In this document: positions 1-10,186 of the stretch, piece after piece
How the letters are laid out: each line of letters opens with the position of its first letter
Position numbering within the stretch: the first letter of the stretch is position 1
Origin: Agrypnia vestita
Lineage: Eukaryota; Arthropoda; Insecta; Trichoptera; Phryganeidae
Assembly: GCA_016648135.1 (NCBI GenBank)
Contig: JADDOH010005031.1
Span: forward strand, 62,001-126,000
Length of the DNA stretch: 64,000 nucleotides
Direction: 5' to 3'
Translations under genes and position numbers: made by a program
The notes under the pieces: model-generated
The model's database searches: none
What the model saw: the letters and a program-made list of their open reading frames with translations, nothing else
What the model was told of the DNA's origin: nothing

Positions 1-1239
1 TAGATATGTATGGTAATTTTATGCAAAAGAGTTATTACAATTTATGGTAAACAAATGAACTTTTATTGTGTGCGATTTGTCTTTCTTAAGTATTTGTATT
101 TCTCCAGGCTGGATCAATAAATTTTTTTTATTAAAGGTGTATTGAATAATTCTTTTGTCTTCTTAACACGTTGTTATTAAGTATGTTGTATAGATTCGAA
201 GCAAATAATATATAAAATTGTTCATGGAATGTTGTTCATGGCAGTTTTGCATCATCACAAAGCAATGTCGCTCGCGGCACTGCTATGACATTGCTTTGTG
301 ACGATGCAAAACAAACAAAATTATACTGTGGTAAGTTTCATCATTTATTCAAATTACCTGGTTTATTCCAACCCGCAAATAAAATACCATAAACAATGGA
401 AATCATAGAGGCAAAATTATAAATCAAAAACGAAATTCATTATGTGATTTTAATGTCTTTATTCTACTCCTAAGATTTTAAGTATATTGCACATTAATAA
501 TGCATTAAACATTTGATCTATGACTTCTACAAATCCCGCAGCATGCAGAAAGAGATTTGTTGACTTTAATTGAAAATGCAACACGTTGGAGGCAATCTAC
601 AATTTAATAAATGTCTGTAGTTGTTTTTTAATTTTAATGATAAACAATTGAAACGTGATTACATTTTGTTACAATTTAAATTATCTAGAAATTATTCGAG
701 TACCTATATGAGAAATTAACACTTATATGAAATGTCATTCAAGTTAAAATACAATAATAATCAGAAGTAAACACCAGCATTATGCAATGCCACTTTGATA
801 AAGTAAAATAATAATGATAATAATTATTCTACTTGTATCATAAGTGTAATACTTGTATAATGCTTTTCCACATAAGGAGGTATTTTCATTTTTCCAGTTT
901 GAATTCTGAAATATTATATGTATCTATATTTTATCTCAAGGTGATAACACTTGATTTAGTTTAAATATCATATAAATATTGAACAACATTATTTGTTATG
1001 TAAATCTCGCAAAAGAAAGAATTTGATAGAAAGAGAAGAGAGTAATATGGTTGATTTCTTCATATTCGAGATGGGCAGTTAAAAAATACACACTTTTTTA
1101 AGCTTTATCTGGGTTTGACACAGATATTGTAGTATCCATAATAATGCATATCATTCTTGTTCATAAATACGTATATATTTTTTAATATTGATGTTTGTAC
1201 TTACTATATAAAATATATAAAAATCTATGTTATGACAGG
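1..1239. other. GANAB intron, no gene seen; one hairpin
   Basis: AT-rich sequence inside the GANAB gene, after coding exon 2 on the minus strand. Apart from the 26-bp-arm hairpin at 244-312 I see no coding exon or recognisable element. Confidence 0.5.
244..312. repeat. Near-perfect hairpin, 26-bp arms, 17-nt loop
   Basis: Arm 244-269 and arm 287-312 are inverted copies with one mismatch in 26 (a G-U or A-C position depending on strand). The loop is 17 nt. Size and shape are like a pre-miRNA, but an inverted MITE stub is equally possible. Confidence 0.6.
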
Positions 1240-1315
1240 CAGTGGCGTACAGTGGGTATAAACTTGGGTTATGCTGTAACCGACTATATACCTACCTAAC
1301 CGACTATATACCGAC

Positions 1316-1813
1316 ATATATATTTTAGACAACTAACACTTCGCTCAGCATCAACGTCTAATACAAATAGGTTAGCTGAAGTAAATCGCGTCCACAAAAC
1401 TAATTTCGGTGATCGTGCTTTCGCAGTGGCTGGACCAAAGTTATGGAACAAACTACCTAATAAACTGAGACCAACAGACAGCTTACCACAGTTCAAAAAA
1501 CAACTTAACAAGCATTTATTTAGACAATCCTATAAAAACCTATAGAATCTGACCATAACAACGCTAGCTAATGTTTTCCACTCCTATTGTGCACTCTGCG
1601 AAAACACCTAATTCTTTCAGGCACTCCCAACTATTATAGCACTCAATTTTAATTCCATTTCTTGTATGCTACCTAGTGAATAAGTAATAGTAAATAAGTT
1701 TTTTCTTTTCTAGCAGTAAGTTGTTTTGTAAGATAATAATTTTTCTGTGTAAAGCGCCCCTGGGGTGAGTATTCGCGAAAACGGCGCTATATAAGTTATC
1801 CAATTATTATTAT
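1316..1813 (+). mobile_element. CR1/L2-type non-LTR retrotransposon, 3' end
   Basis: The frame from about 1325 encodes the C-terminal tail of a CR1/L2 reverse transcriptase: NFGDRAFAVAGPKLWNKLP is the family signature, followed by FKKQLNKHLF. The 3' end has a GCGC...CTATATAA structure and an (ATT)n tail, typical of L2/CR1. It is flanked by the 9-bp repeat tataccgac (1307-1315, 1814-1822), so it is a 5'-truncated insertion. Confidence 0.8.
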
Positions 1814-2157
1814 TATACCGACTGTATACCTATAAGGGTATATACATTTTTTGAATTTTTTTAACTGTATATAATGAACTATTCTGAGTAGCTTCAACCC
1901 ACAAAAATAACTGCAATAAACAAGATTTTCTAAATAAATAAACATTTTATATATCGGTAATAGGTATGGCAAAATTTTTCAATATATTTCGAATACTATA
2001 AATTATATAATTAAATTATATAATTAAATTAAATTATATAATTAAATCGGGAACAATACTAATTTCAGATATACATTTCTTTTCACAAAAATAAATCAAA
2101 CATTTTATGATATCATCGATGGCAATGTCGTCGTAAATAATCAGAATAATTTGACAG

Positions 2158-2445
2158 ATGGTATTAACATTCACCATAGAAAAGAGAAATAGAATTCACA
2201 AAAAATTTTTGGGTGGAATTTATAAAAAAATATCATTTCTGCAAGTGACGTGCGCGCAGTTCTCACCTGGCATAGGATCTTTCGAAGAAACATGCTCGCT
2301 ATTCCATGAAAAATTTACTTGTCTATTACAAAATACTCGCAGACATAGAGATAAGTCAAAATACACGGTTCAGGATGAGTTTTTTCTCGAGTTGACTAAG
2401 TCTATGGAACAAATGTGTTGGGCGCAAACAAGCAAGATAAATTAA
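2158..2445 (+). pseudogene. 95-codon open frame inside the hAT-like element, unknown
   Basis: The frame includes KYTVQDEFFLELTKSMEQ. I do not recognise a domain. A second, inverted and diverged copy at 11746-11965 in BUD13 intron 2 encodes KYTVQDEFLLNLT, so the sequence belongs to a dispersed family and the reading frame is partly preserved between copies. It may be a remnant of a transposon protein; a real host gene is unlikely. Confidence 0.4.
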
Positions 2446-2831
2446 GAATTGACATGAAGCTAGGTATAGAAACGTCGGAAACAAAACTTCTAGCCATAGG
2501 ACAAATTACGGCTAGAATTTTAAATCAACTTTTTCTTAAGATAAGGATTATTTAATTAATATTTGTTTCCCAGAATCTTTACTAATGCACAGCGTTTTTG
2601 CTTGTATGCGCTACACGCCACTGATAACAGGCAATAATATAACTAGGATAATATATTGATAAATTAAGAACAAAATAGTTCCACAGCTAATAAGTCAAGA
2701 ACAAGTCAATACAATGTTTATTTGCAATTTATTGACAAGTGATGGAAAACTGCATTGAGTATTCTTTGCAATTTGGATTCTGAGATGATAAATTTGGTAC
2801 AAAATATGAATAATTAGCCGTGAATACTCAC

Positions 2832-5778
2832 GTGTCAGTTTTAGGTTCACCGTCGAGTGCATATTCCACTCTGTATCTAGGCTTCAATGGTTGCATCTCG
2901 TCCACCAGAATTCTGAATGTACTGTCAGCTAATGCTGTCAGTTTCAATATGAAAGAAACCTAAAAGAGAGGTGATGATAAAACAATAGGATATTTTTTGC
3001 CCAATCAGAAGACCAACAATTAAAATTGCTTTTAAAGGCTTTTCTTATTTATTGTATAAAAATGTACCCTTCTTCTTCCTCTACTTCTTATCCTAACAGG
3101 TCGGGGTCCTTGCATCGTACAAAAGGTTGCAACTTTTCCTATCTTGGGCTTTGCTCTCCATGTTAGCCCAATTTAGTTGCAACCTCGCTTCGTAGCAGTC
3201 CTCCAACTGTTTCCGCCAGCTACTCCTAGGACGGCCCCTTGGTCTTCTACCTTCTGGAATCTTGCCTGGAACATTCGCCTTGGCAGTCTATCTGTCGCAA
3301 GATATGTCCCAGCCACCGTAACTGTGATTCCTCGATAAACGTCAATAAGGGTTCTATTTAGAGATATTCTCTTACTTGAGTATTTCTAATTCTGTCCCTT
3401 CTGTTAACTCCTACTATTCCTCGTAGAAATCGCATCTTAGCGGCCTGTAGCCTTGAGCGGGTTCTTTCAGTCAAGATCCAATGCTCGTGGCCGTATGCTA
3501 GGGTTGGCCTGAAATCTGATTTGAATACTGCCAACTTTGCTCGCTGGCTAAGCTCTGTTTTTCTAAGTACGGGATAAAACAGGGTTCGAGTTACCCCGCT
3601 TGCAGCTCATATCCAAATCGTTTTCTTGCTTTCCATCCTGAGATGTTATTACACCGAGATATTTGAAACTATTCATTTTAGATGTCTATTCTGGCATGTA
3701 TAAAAATGTACACTAATGCTTGAAAATGGCATAAAAGCTGTGAACTTTAATTTTTGATTCTTGAGATAAAGAAACAAAATTGGCTTCTCATCTTTATAGA
3801 TAAAGGAACAGTTATAAATTAACTTAAATCTGCCTCACAAATGCTTCTCCCAGCAGTAGTGCTCGTCGACAAGCAAAAAATAAATAATTTTTTTTAAATA
3901 TTTAATAACCTTCGAAATAATGATGTTTATACGTAAACATCATGACCTGGCGTTCTGATTGTACAATCAATACGTTTGGCAAAACATAATAAGCACTGAA
4001 AAATCCCGATGAATGAAAAGGCTGAATATGTATTTTGGCTCACATTTTCATATTCTGCAGAATTTTAATACGCAAATCACATTTAGAGTACTTATTGAAT
4101 GTTTTTTTAAATATTGCTTTATTGCAAGTCAGTAAAAAATTTTCTGTTTGACATTTCTGTTTCATCATCCCTCACCTAGTATGTCCAAGATTATAACACA
4201 AAATTGATCCGGATAAACATAGACAATAATATAATTAAACTAGTTAACTTAGTTTACACCACTAAAATTAAACTAAGTTAACTAGTTTAATTATATTCAT
4301 AATGAATAACCACAAAGTAATAGCAAAATACAACAGTATAGACAATAATCATCAAGTCCCTTATGTCTGAGGAAGACTGTCTTGCACAATTGCAGGTCTG
4401 GGCTCTTATTTTGTTCTCTTCGAGCAAAGTGCCATTTTCAGATTTCCAACATTTTCGCAGCATAGATTGTTATCTATGAAGATAACATAACACAAGATTG
4501 TTATCAATGAAGAAAATAGAAAAATAATAAAAAATAATACATTATCAGAAATAAACCATTATTGCAATAATTATCCTCAGAATGAATGAATTTGAATATA
4601 CATCATATGAGAATATGACGTTTATTCAAATTCATATGAGAATTAAAACTGCAATCCGTTTTAAGACTGAATGATGCGTAACGCATTACAACAAGTTCAA
4701 ATATATCATCATCATCATCTTCTTCCCCTTGTCCTAGTAGGGTCGGGGGCCCAAAGACTCGACAAGGTGCTTCCATGATCCCCTGTCGTGCACTGTTTCT
4801 GCTTGAGTCAACCAGTCCAGATCCATTCTGTTTTCAAATACATTTTTTTGTTGTCTCTCCCAGCTTAATCTGGGTCGACCCACCGGCAGTCTTCCCTCCG
4901 GGGTTGCCAAGAGGATTCTTCTTGGTATTCGTTCCTCTGGCATTCTGAGCACATGTCCAAGCCACCTCAGTTGTGATTTTTCTATGTGCAGGAGCAGGGG
5001 CTCCATGCCGAGTGTGTGCCTTACAGTGAGTGAGTCGGCACTTCTCACTCTGTCCATCAGTGTGACTCCCGCTACCCCCCTTAGAAAACTCATTTCGGCA
5101 GCCTGGACTCTTGATCTCACTCTCTCCGTCAGGATACAAATTTGATGGCCATATATTAGGGTGGGCCTGATTTGAATTTGGCCTGGGATGGCCTGAATGA
5201 ATGGGCCTGGGACACAGATTTGAAAACAGTCAGTTTTGCCCAGACACTAAGCTTGGATTTTCTTATCACCGCACTATATAAAGAGCGTAGAACGCCGGCT
5301 GCAGCTCCGATTCTTCTATCTATTTCACTTTCCTGCCTCCCGTTGCTAGAAAATTTCACCCCAAGGTATTTGAATTTTCGACTTGCTTCAGCTGGGTGGG
5401 TCCCTTGTATGCTGATCGAGCACTACTCTTGGTCTCTTCCTATGACCATAACCTCTGTTTTGACAGTACTAATCTTCATCCCTACTTGAGTGCACTCTTC
5501 ATTGAAGGTTGAAGGTTCAAATATGTATAATTCTCAATTAATATAGTTCTCACCTCATAATCCCGATTGATTAATTCCGCCTCCAGCGTGTGTTTGCCTT
5601 CCAAACTGATGGTCTTCAGCACAAGTTCGTAGGGAGATTTATCGGGCTCTAATTTCCTGAGTCTACGGCAGAAGCTGCTCTGGTCACATGTTTTGAAGTT
5701 ATTTTGGTCAACTGACAAACACTGCTCCAGAAGAACAAAGCTCGAAAGAAGGATACAAAGGTGACGTGCAGACGCCAT
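2832..5778 (-). CDS. GANAB: Glucosidase II alpha subunit, N-terminal part (two exons, gene leaves window at left)
   Basis: Catalytic subunit of ER glucosidase II, which trims the inner glucoses from N-glycans in the calnexin cycle. Coding exon 1 is 5778-5554 (75 codons) and exon 2 is 2959-2832 (42 codons plus 2 bases); both junctions are GT-AG and join in phase 0. Exon 1 begins with a hydrophobic signal peptide (about residues 1-22), then FKTCDQSSFCRRLRKLEP, the Cys-containing N-terminal signature of the mature protein. Exon 2 contains FRILVDEMQPLKPRYRV, matching the beta-sandwich start of GH31 alpha-glucosidases of this type. Only about 117 of roughly 900 residues are present; I found no third exon between 1 and 2831, so the rest, including the catalytic domain, lies beyond the edge. 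An AG acceptor (cattttcag) directly abuts the ATG, implying an upstream non-coding exon. The 2.6-kb intron carries two RTE-like LINE fragments. Confidence 0.9.
3065..3700 (-). mobile_element. RTE-like LINE, 3' coding end (degenerate)
   Basis: On the minus strand the sequence reads ILTERTRSRLQAAKMRFLRG, IRNTQVREYL, then SQLRWLGHILRQ, the C-terminal tail of RTE-like reverse transcriptases, broken by stops and frameshifts. It ends in a GAA-rich tail (plus-strand cttcttcctc). It is in GANAB intron 1, sense to that gene, and is a relative of the copy at 4715-5510. Confidence 0.75.
4228..4297. repeat. Perfect 29-bp inverted repeat, 12-nt loop
   Basis: Arms 4228-4256 and 4269-4297 are exact reverse complements, an AT-rich palindrome in GANAB intron 1. 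It is probably a MITE remnant or cruciform-forming sequence. Confidence 0.7.
4715..5510 (-). mobile_element. RTE-like LINE, 3' coding end
   Basis: Two open segments (5359-5156 and 5120-4734) belong to one reverse transcriptase C-terminus: ESEIDRRIGAAAGVLRSLYS, then RVQAAEMSFLRGVAGV, SQLRWLGHVLRMPEERIPRR and GRPRLSWERQQ. A small rearrangement with repeated gggcctg units at about 5155-5215 breaks the frame. It ends in a GAA/GAT tail (plus-strand atcatcatcatcttcttcc). It is better preserved than the copy 1 kb away and lies in the same GANAB intron and orientation. Confidence 0.8.
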
Positions 5779-5888
5779 CTGAAAATGAAATCGACGTGGA
5801 ATATCAGAAAAAATATTTTTTATTAACAGGTTTATTGTTATTTATCACAAGTAATAGGTTGACACATTCAATTGTATTGAATTAGAAG

Positions 5889-6080
5889 TAGGAGCGAGAA
5901 TGGAAGGGCTCACCATATCCTACCTACTATATGCAGACGATGCAGTATTAGTGGCTAATAATGAAGCTGACTTGCAGTACATGGTAGCTAGATTGTCCGA
6001 TGTACATATACATGTAGGAGTGAACTTCTGATGAATGTGGGCAAACCGAAAATGATGGTGTTTCTAGAGAGACGAAAGAG
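5889..6080 (+). mobile_element. LINE reverse transcriptase core fragment (YADD intact)
   Basis: Reads GARMEGLTISYLLYADDAVL followed by VANNEADLQYMVARLSDV. YADD is the catalytic motif of reverse transcriptases. The frame ends in stops at about 6030. It is the same family as the minus-strand fragment at 18491-18891. Confidence 0.75.
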
Positions 6081-6083
6081 TGA

Positions 6084-6150
6084 CTAAGGCCCAGTTATTT
6101 CAAGTTGGATCAAAGTAAGCGTTCATTTAAAGCATAGATTTTTGCATTCT
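6084..6150 (+). mobile_element. Half copy of the TAA-flanked MITE family
   Basis: The run aaggcccagttatttcaag with gttcatttaaagcatag downstream matches the arm of the complete MITE at 27767-27911. Only one arm is recognisable. It abuts the LINE fragment before it. Confidence 0.5.
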
Positions 6151-7530
6151 GCATAGATTGCAGGATGGTTCTGTTAGAAGCTTCAATAACCAAAGAGCGT
6201 GCATGTATGAACGTGGACAGAGCAAAGGTGGTGTGCCAGGACAGAAAAGTGTAGTGTTCTATACTCCCTGCCTACCCCAAAGAGAAATGGCATGATGGTT
6301 AGTTAGGTGTTTTAAAAATTCTTCAGAATAATTTTGACTGTTTTCTACCTTGTTTCATCAATTTAAATTTTTAATTATTGAATTTTCTTGCATTTTTCCT
6401 TATAGCATTAATACATAGCAACATATTTTTTATTAAAAAAACAATTTACATCAAGGGACATCAGGAAAACCATATCCTGTAAGAAGTCTTATTAATCAAT
6501 GAGTTTTCTTGAGAAGATGTATATGTGGATGACGCGAGAGTTGGTGGCAAGACATAAGAGTGCGGCACTACATCCTCTTTGTCTAGCCCCGCAAAAAACA
6601 ATGTGATGGTAAATTAGTTGTATCAAAAGAGTGGAAAATTTTGTGTCCACAAGTTAACATGCATAGACTATCAACATAATGTTACCTCAATTGAAAAATG
6701 AAGTTTATATTTAATAAAGATTCATAATAGAGCAGAATAATAAAAAAGATTTTTTTAATTTTTTTAACAAACAGACCATCAACAGGTTGTTAATGACCAT
6801 GATAGATGGTCCTAAAGGGAGATTAGAATACAAAAACATTTTAAATATAACATGACTACTCAATACACTGTTTAAGATAAAAAAAATTATAAATAATGTT
6901 CAGAACAAATTAAGTAGGTATCACAAATCGACAAAATATAAAATGTTTTTTTTTTTGGATTTCTTTGGAATTCATCCAAAGTGATAGATATTTTTAATTG
7001 CTCGACTTCTTCAGGTGATGACCAATACTTCTATATTTTATTGGTTGAAAACAGAAAAACATTAAATTCTTTACATCATTAACATTTAATCCTAACTGTA
7101 ATATGACGGGATATACTGTATCTGTTTTTTTATGGTAAGAAATAATAAATAGATAAAGGTTACTGAGAGGGTTATTGTCACAGGTATTTATTTAAATTTT
7201 CTTTACATTTACGCCAAACGATCTTATGATAAAATTGCACATTTAAATTTTTTTTTCTTATATACAAGATACGAGTTTTCTAAGTTCAAATACAAATAAA
7301 GCAAAATGTATCACTTGCAAAAATGCCGGCTAAGTGATCAAATGTCTATAAAAATGATGAAAAATTTACCTTAATAAAACCCAATATTACGTAATTAGTA
7401 ATATTTAGTTTACCAGTGAGTGAGTGAAAATTTAAACACTGTTTTATTGATAAAAATATTCCATTTTAAATAAGAATTGAATAATCACTTCCACCGAATG
7501 ACAAGAGCCCAATGACACGCTGGAGTTATA
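6150..7530. other. Intergenic, nothing recognised
   Basis: AT-rich sequence between the GANAB 5' end and the repeat-rich block upstream of BUD13. I see no exon or repeat family. Confidence 0.4.
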
Positions 7531-7994
7531 TACTAGGGATGGTCGTTTATGAACAAATTGATGTTTTTGAACTGTTCACTTTCCTGAATAAATGAACAGT
7601 TCACTTACCTGAACGAATGCATTATTCAGTTCATTTTCATCAACAACCATACATTTGTTCAGTAGTCGTAAATTAATTTGGAATTCCTACATGTATGGTA
7701 TGGAATCTAAGGAAGCTCTTCGGCTTAATTGTAGGCGAATCATCCATGGGTCATTTTCTTCTCGTCACCACTGGCGTACCTACAGGCTCCTCTGTGGGTA
7801 CTTGGTCAAATTCCCTACCAGTTATTTTGTCAATTACTAGTTAGTGGAAGTCAAAGGCTTGAACTCAAGATCATTAAAGATCTCTGAACGTGATGTCTAA
7901 AAATAATGTCGAAAGCTGATTTATCATCTATAGATATTATTTTATCATTATTAACATTATTTTATCATTAATATATCTTATCATTATTAACAAA

Positions 7995-8580
7995 CTAGCT
8001 GTTCGTACCCGGCGTCGTTAGTTAAGGATTAAGTTGAAAATAAATCTGTGGAGGGAAACGATGGTTCCATTGTTTTGAAAAGCCTCTTATTAAAACAATA
8101 TTTCCATTTAATCAAAGCGGGATGGAAAGGATGTCTAGAGAAGAAATGTGGCCTATTTTTACCGTCAGGAACATGTATGCGAAATTTGGGTCCAATCGAT
8201 CAAGCGGTGTAGATTTGTATAGAAAATATATCAGGGAGTGGAGATGGGTTAAAGGGGGAAGGGAAAATGTCACCTTTATTACCTGACTGGTTATAAAGAA
8301 TAAGTATATAAAATTTGAGTCAGATTGGTCAAACGGTACAATTTTGCATTGAAAATATATGAGGAGGGGAGGGGAAGGAGTATAAGGAGAGGGGGGTAGT
8401 GTTTAAGTTACCCGTCGGGTCCTAGGGAATAAGTTTGCAAATTTTGAATGCGATCGGTTGAACGGTACAGATTTGCATTAAAAATATAACAGGGAGTTAG
8501 GAAGGGGTAAAGGGGGAGGGGAAAAAGTCACCCATATTATTTTCTGGGTCCTAAAGAATACGTTTTCAAATTTTGTAAGA
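7995..8580 (-). mobile_element. Possible Helitron 3' end with internal about 128-bp tandem repeat
   Basis: CTAG at 7995-7998 with an adjoining GC-rich stretch (gtacccggcgtcg) resembles a Helitron 3' terminus in minus orientation, though no clean hairpin forms. From about 8190 to 8580 there are about three diverged copies of a roughly 128-bp unit (gaacggtacagatttgcat, aaatatatcagggag, ggtcctaaagaata). Tandem units inside non-autonomous Helitrons are common in insects. Confidence 0.4.
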
Positions 8581-8735
8581 TTTTTACCCTAAATGTGCCA
8601 AAAAAGGTATAACTTCACAAAGCAAATGTAAAAAAAAACATTTCTGGTATTTAGCGATGGGCGTTGAATGGACGGATTAGTTTTTTGGATGACACGCCGA
8701 TGATTCTGCCGACGACAGGCATCATAATTAAACCC

Positions 8736-9470
8736 TCGCCACAGGTAAAGCTCCCGGGAATCAACGTAGAGAAAGATCTAAGCCTTAGAAATCAGATTAA
8801 CAAAGCTGTCAGCGCTGGTTTCTATGGTTTGAGACAGATCAAGTTTGTAAGAAAATGCCTTCCCCCAGACGCAGCAAAGTCACTGATTAGTGCATAAGTC
8901 ATCTCGCGGCTGGATTATTGTAACTCAATTTATGCAGGACAGCCTAGGATTCAGCTCGATAGACTTCAGTCAGTGATGAATGCTGCGGCGAGGCTTATAT
9001 TCAAAGCATCAAAGTTCTCGCGGATATCCTCAATGCTAAAGCAGCTACATTGGCTTCGCCTGCCAGAGGGGATAAATTTCAAACTCTCTCTGATGGTGTA
9101 CAAAAGTCTTCAAAGAAAAGCACCACAATATTTGACCGACCTCTGTATCCCAGATAATATCACTGGAAAACGGCTCACACTGCGGTCAGCTAAATCGGAG
9201 GCGCTCTGCAGGCTGGTAGTACCGAGGAGACCTGGAGCCACCAAGTTTTAGTCTTCATTTTGAAATGTAGTTTTTCCCTTCGCTAGGATAGCGAATACGA
9301 CGTGTGTTTTTGTGAAAGATGTTTTTTTTATTGTGATATGTGACAGGGACACGATAAACTGATGTGAAGTTCGGACTACTTGCGTTTAGACTAGGGGGTA
9401 GTTATTTATTTATTTATTAATTTATTATTTATTAATTAATTAATTAATTAATTAATTAATTAATTATTTA
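8736..9470 (+). mobile_element. CR1/L2-type LINE, 3' coding end with TTTA/TTAA tail
   Basis: Encodes the thumb and C-terminal region of a CR1-like reverse transcriptase: VKLPGINVEKDLSLRNQIN, a stop, then ISRLDYCNSIYAGQP, LQSVMNAAARLIF, LHWLRLPEGINFKLSLMVYK and LRSAKSEALCRLVVPRR. In-frame stops make it a pseudogene. It ends with a TTTA/TTAA microsatellite tail at 9400-9472. Confidence 0.8.
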
Positions 9471-10103
9471 ATACACGGTACAACGAACCATTAAAAAACA
9501 ATATATATAAAGATGTATAGATTGATAGGTAATGATAATAATAATAAAAAAAGGTATAATTCTATCAAAAACAATTAATAATAAAGTGATATATAAAGAA
9601 AAAAGTGATATATTAAAAAAAAAGAAAGAAGAATAGTTATTAAGTTAGTGATAGTTTTTCTACTTCATAAGGATTAATTCAAAATGGTGTTTTTACTATA
9701 AATAAATTTTGTAAATATGAAAATATAGGTTGTGTCGTTTTTTAAATCCCCGCTCCCTTTCCTTGACAACGCATTTCCATTGGTAAGCGAAGACGCGTAG
9801 CGTCGCGTGCTAATCAAGCAGCATTGATTACCGCCGTATCAAGTCATAAATTAATTTGGAATTCCTACAGTCGGTAGTTATGTAAGAAAGATATTTTATA
9901 ATAGTAGCAATTCAGTGTCGTTGATACATTTTTCATACGTTGTAAAAGTACGATTTTTAATGAACAGTTCAAATGAACGATTCAGGGTGAAGGTTCACTT
10001 GAATGAACGATGATTCACTCAACTGTATGAACGCGACCATTGACCACCGACAAATTGGCATGCAGAACAAGACAGTTTGTACGTGTTTATCTTTTTTCTA
10101 TGT

Positions 10104-10146
10104 TTACGTCAGTTGTCAGTTTACGTCATTACGTTCAATTACGTTT
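10104..10146 (+). promoter_or_regulatory. Cluster of CRE-like TTACGT(CA) motifs upstream of BUD13
   Basis: TTACGTCA occurs at 10104-10111 and 10121-10128, followed by two further TTACGTT cores at about 10130 and 10140. The cluster lies 40-85 bases before the BUD13 start codon. TTACGTCA is a CREB/ATF-type site. A possible acceptor (aaacag) at 10161-10166 may mean part of this is an intron in the 5' untranslated region. Confidence 0.4.
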
Positions 10147-10186
10147 TCTGTGGCTTTTCTAAACAGACGCGGGCGGACACAAGGAA

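Larger units (their letters stand above)
1240..2622. mobile_element. hAT-like DNA transposon remnant with nested CR1/L2 insertion
   Basis: Left end CAGTGGCGTACAGTG and right end (reverse complement) CAGTGGCGTGTAGCG are inverted terminal repeats. Flanking 8-bp sequences atgacagg and ataacagg match at 7 of 8, the target duplication size of hAT elements. The 1.38-kb interior holds a CR1/L2 fragment (1316-1813), short AT tandem repeats at about 2000-2050 and a 95-codon open frame. It sits in a GANAB intron. Confidence 0.6.
7534..10041. mobile_element. Possible TIR element enclosing a nested repeat block
   Basis: The left side starts ggatggtcgtttatgaac and the right side, reverse complemented, reads aatggtcgcgttcatacag. 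Both are followed by repeated GTTCA/TGAAC motifs. This looks like the two ends of one DNA element, split by a 2.15-kb block at 7692-9841. Target duplication not resolved. Confidence 0.3.

Noticed and set aside
1296..1511. 71-codon minus-strand gene
   Set aside because: Antisense of the CR1/L2 reverse transcriptase tail encoded on the plus strand.
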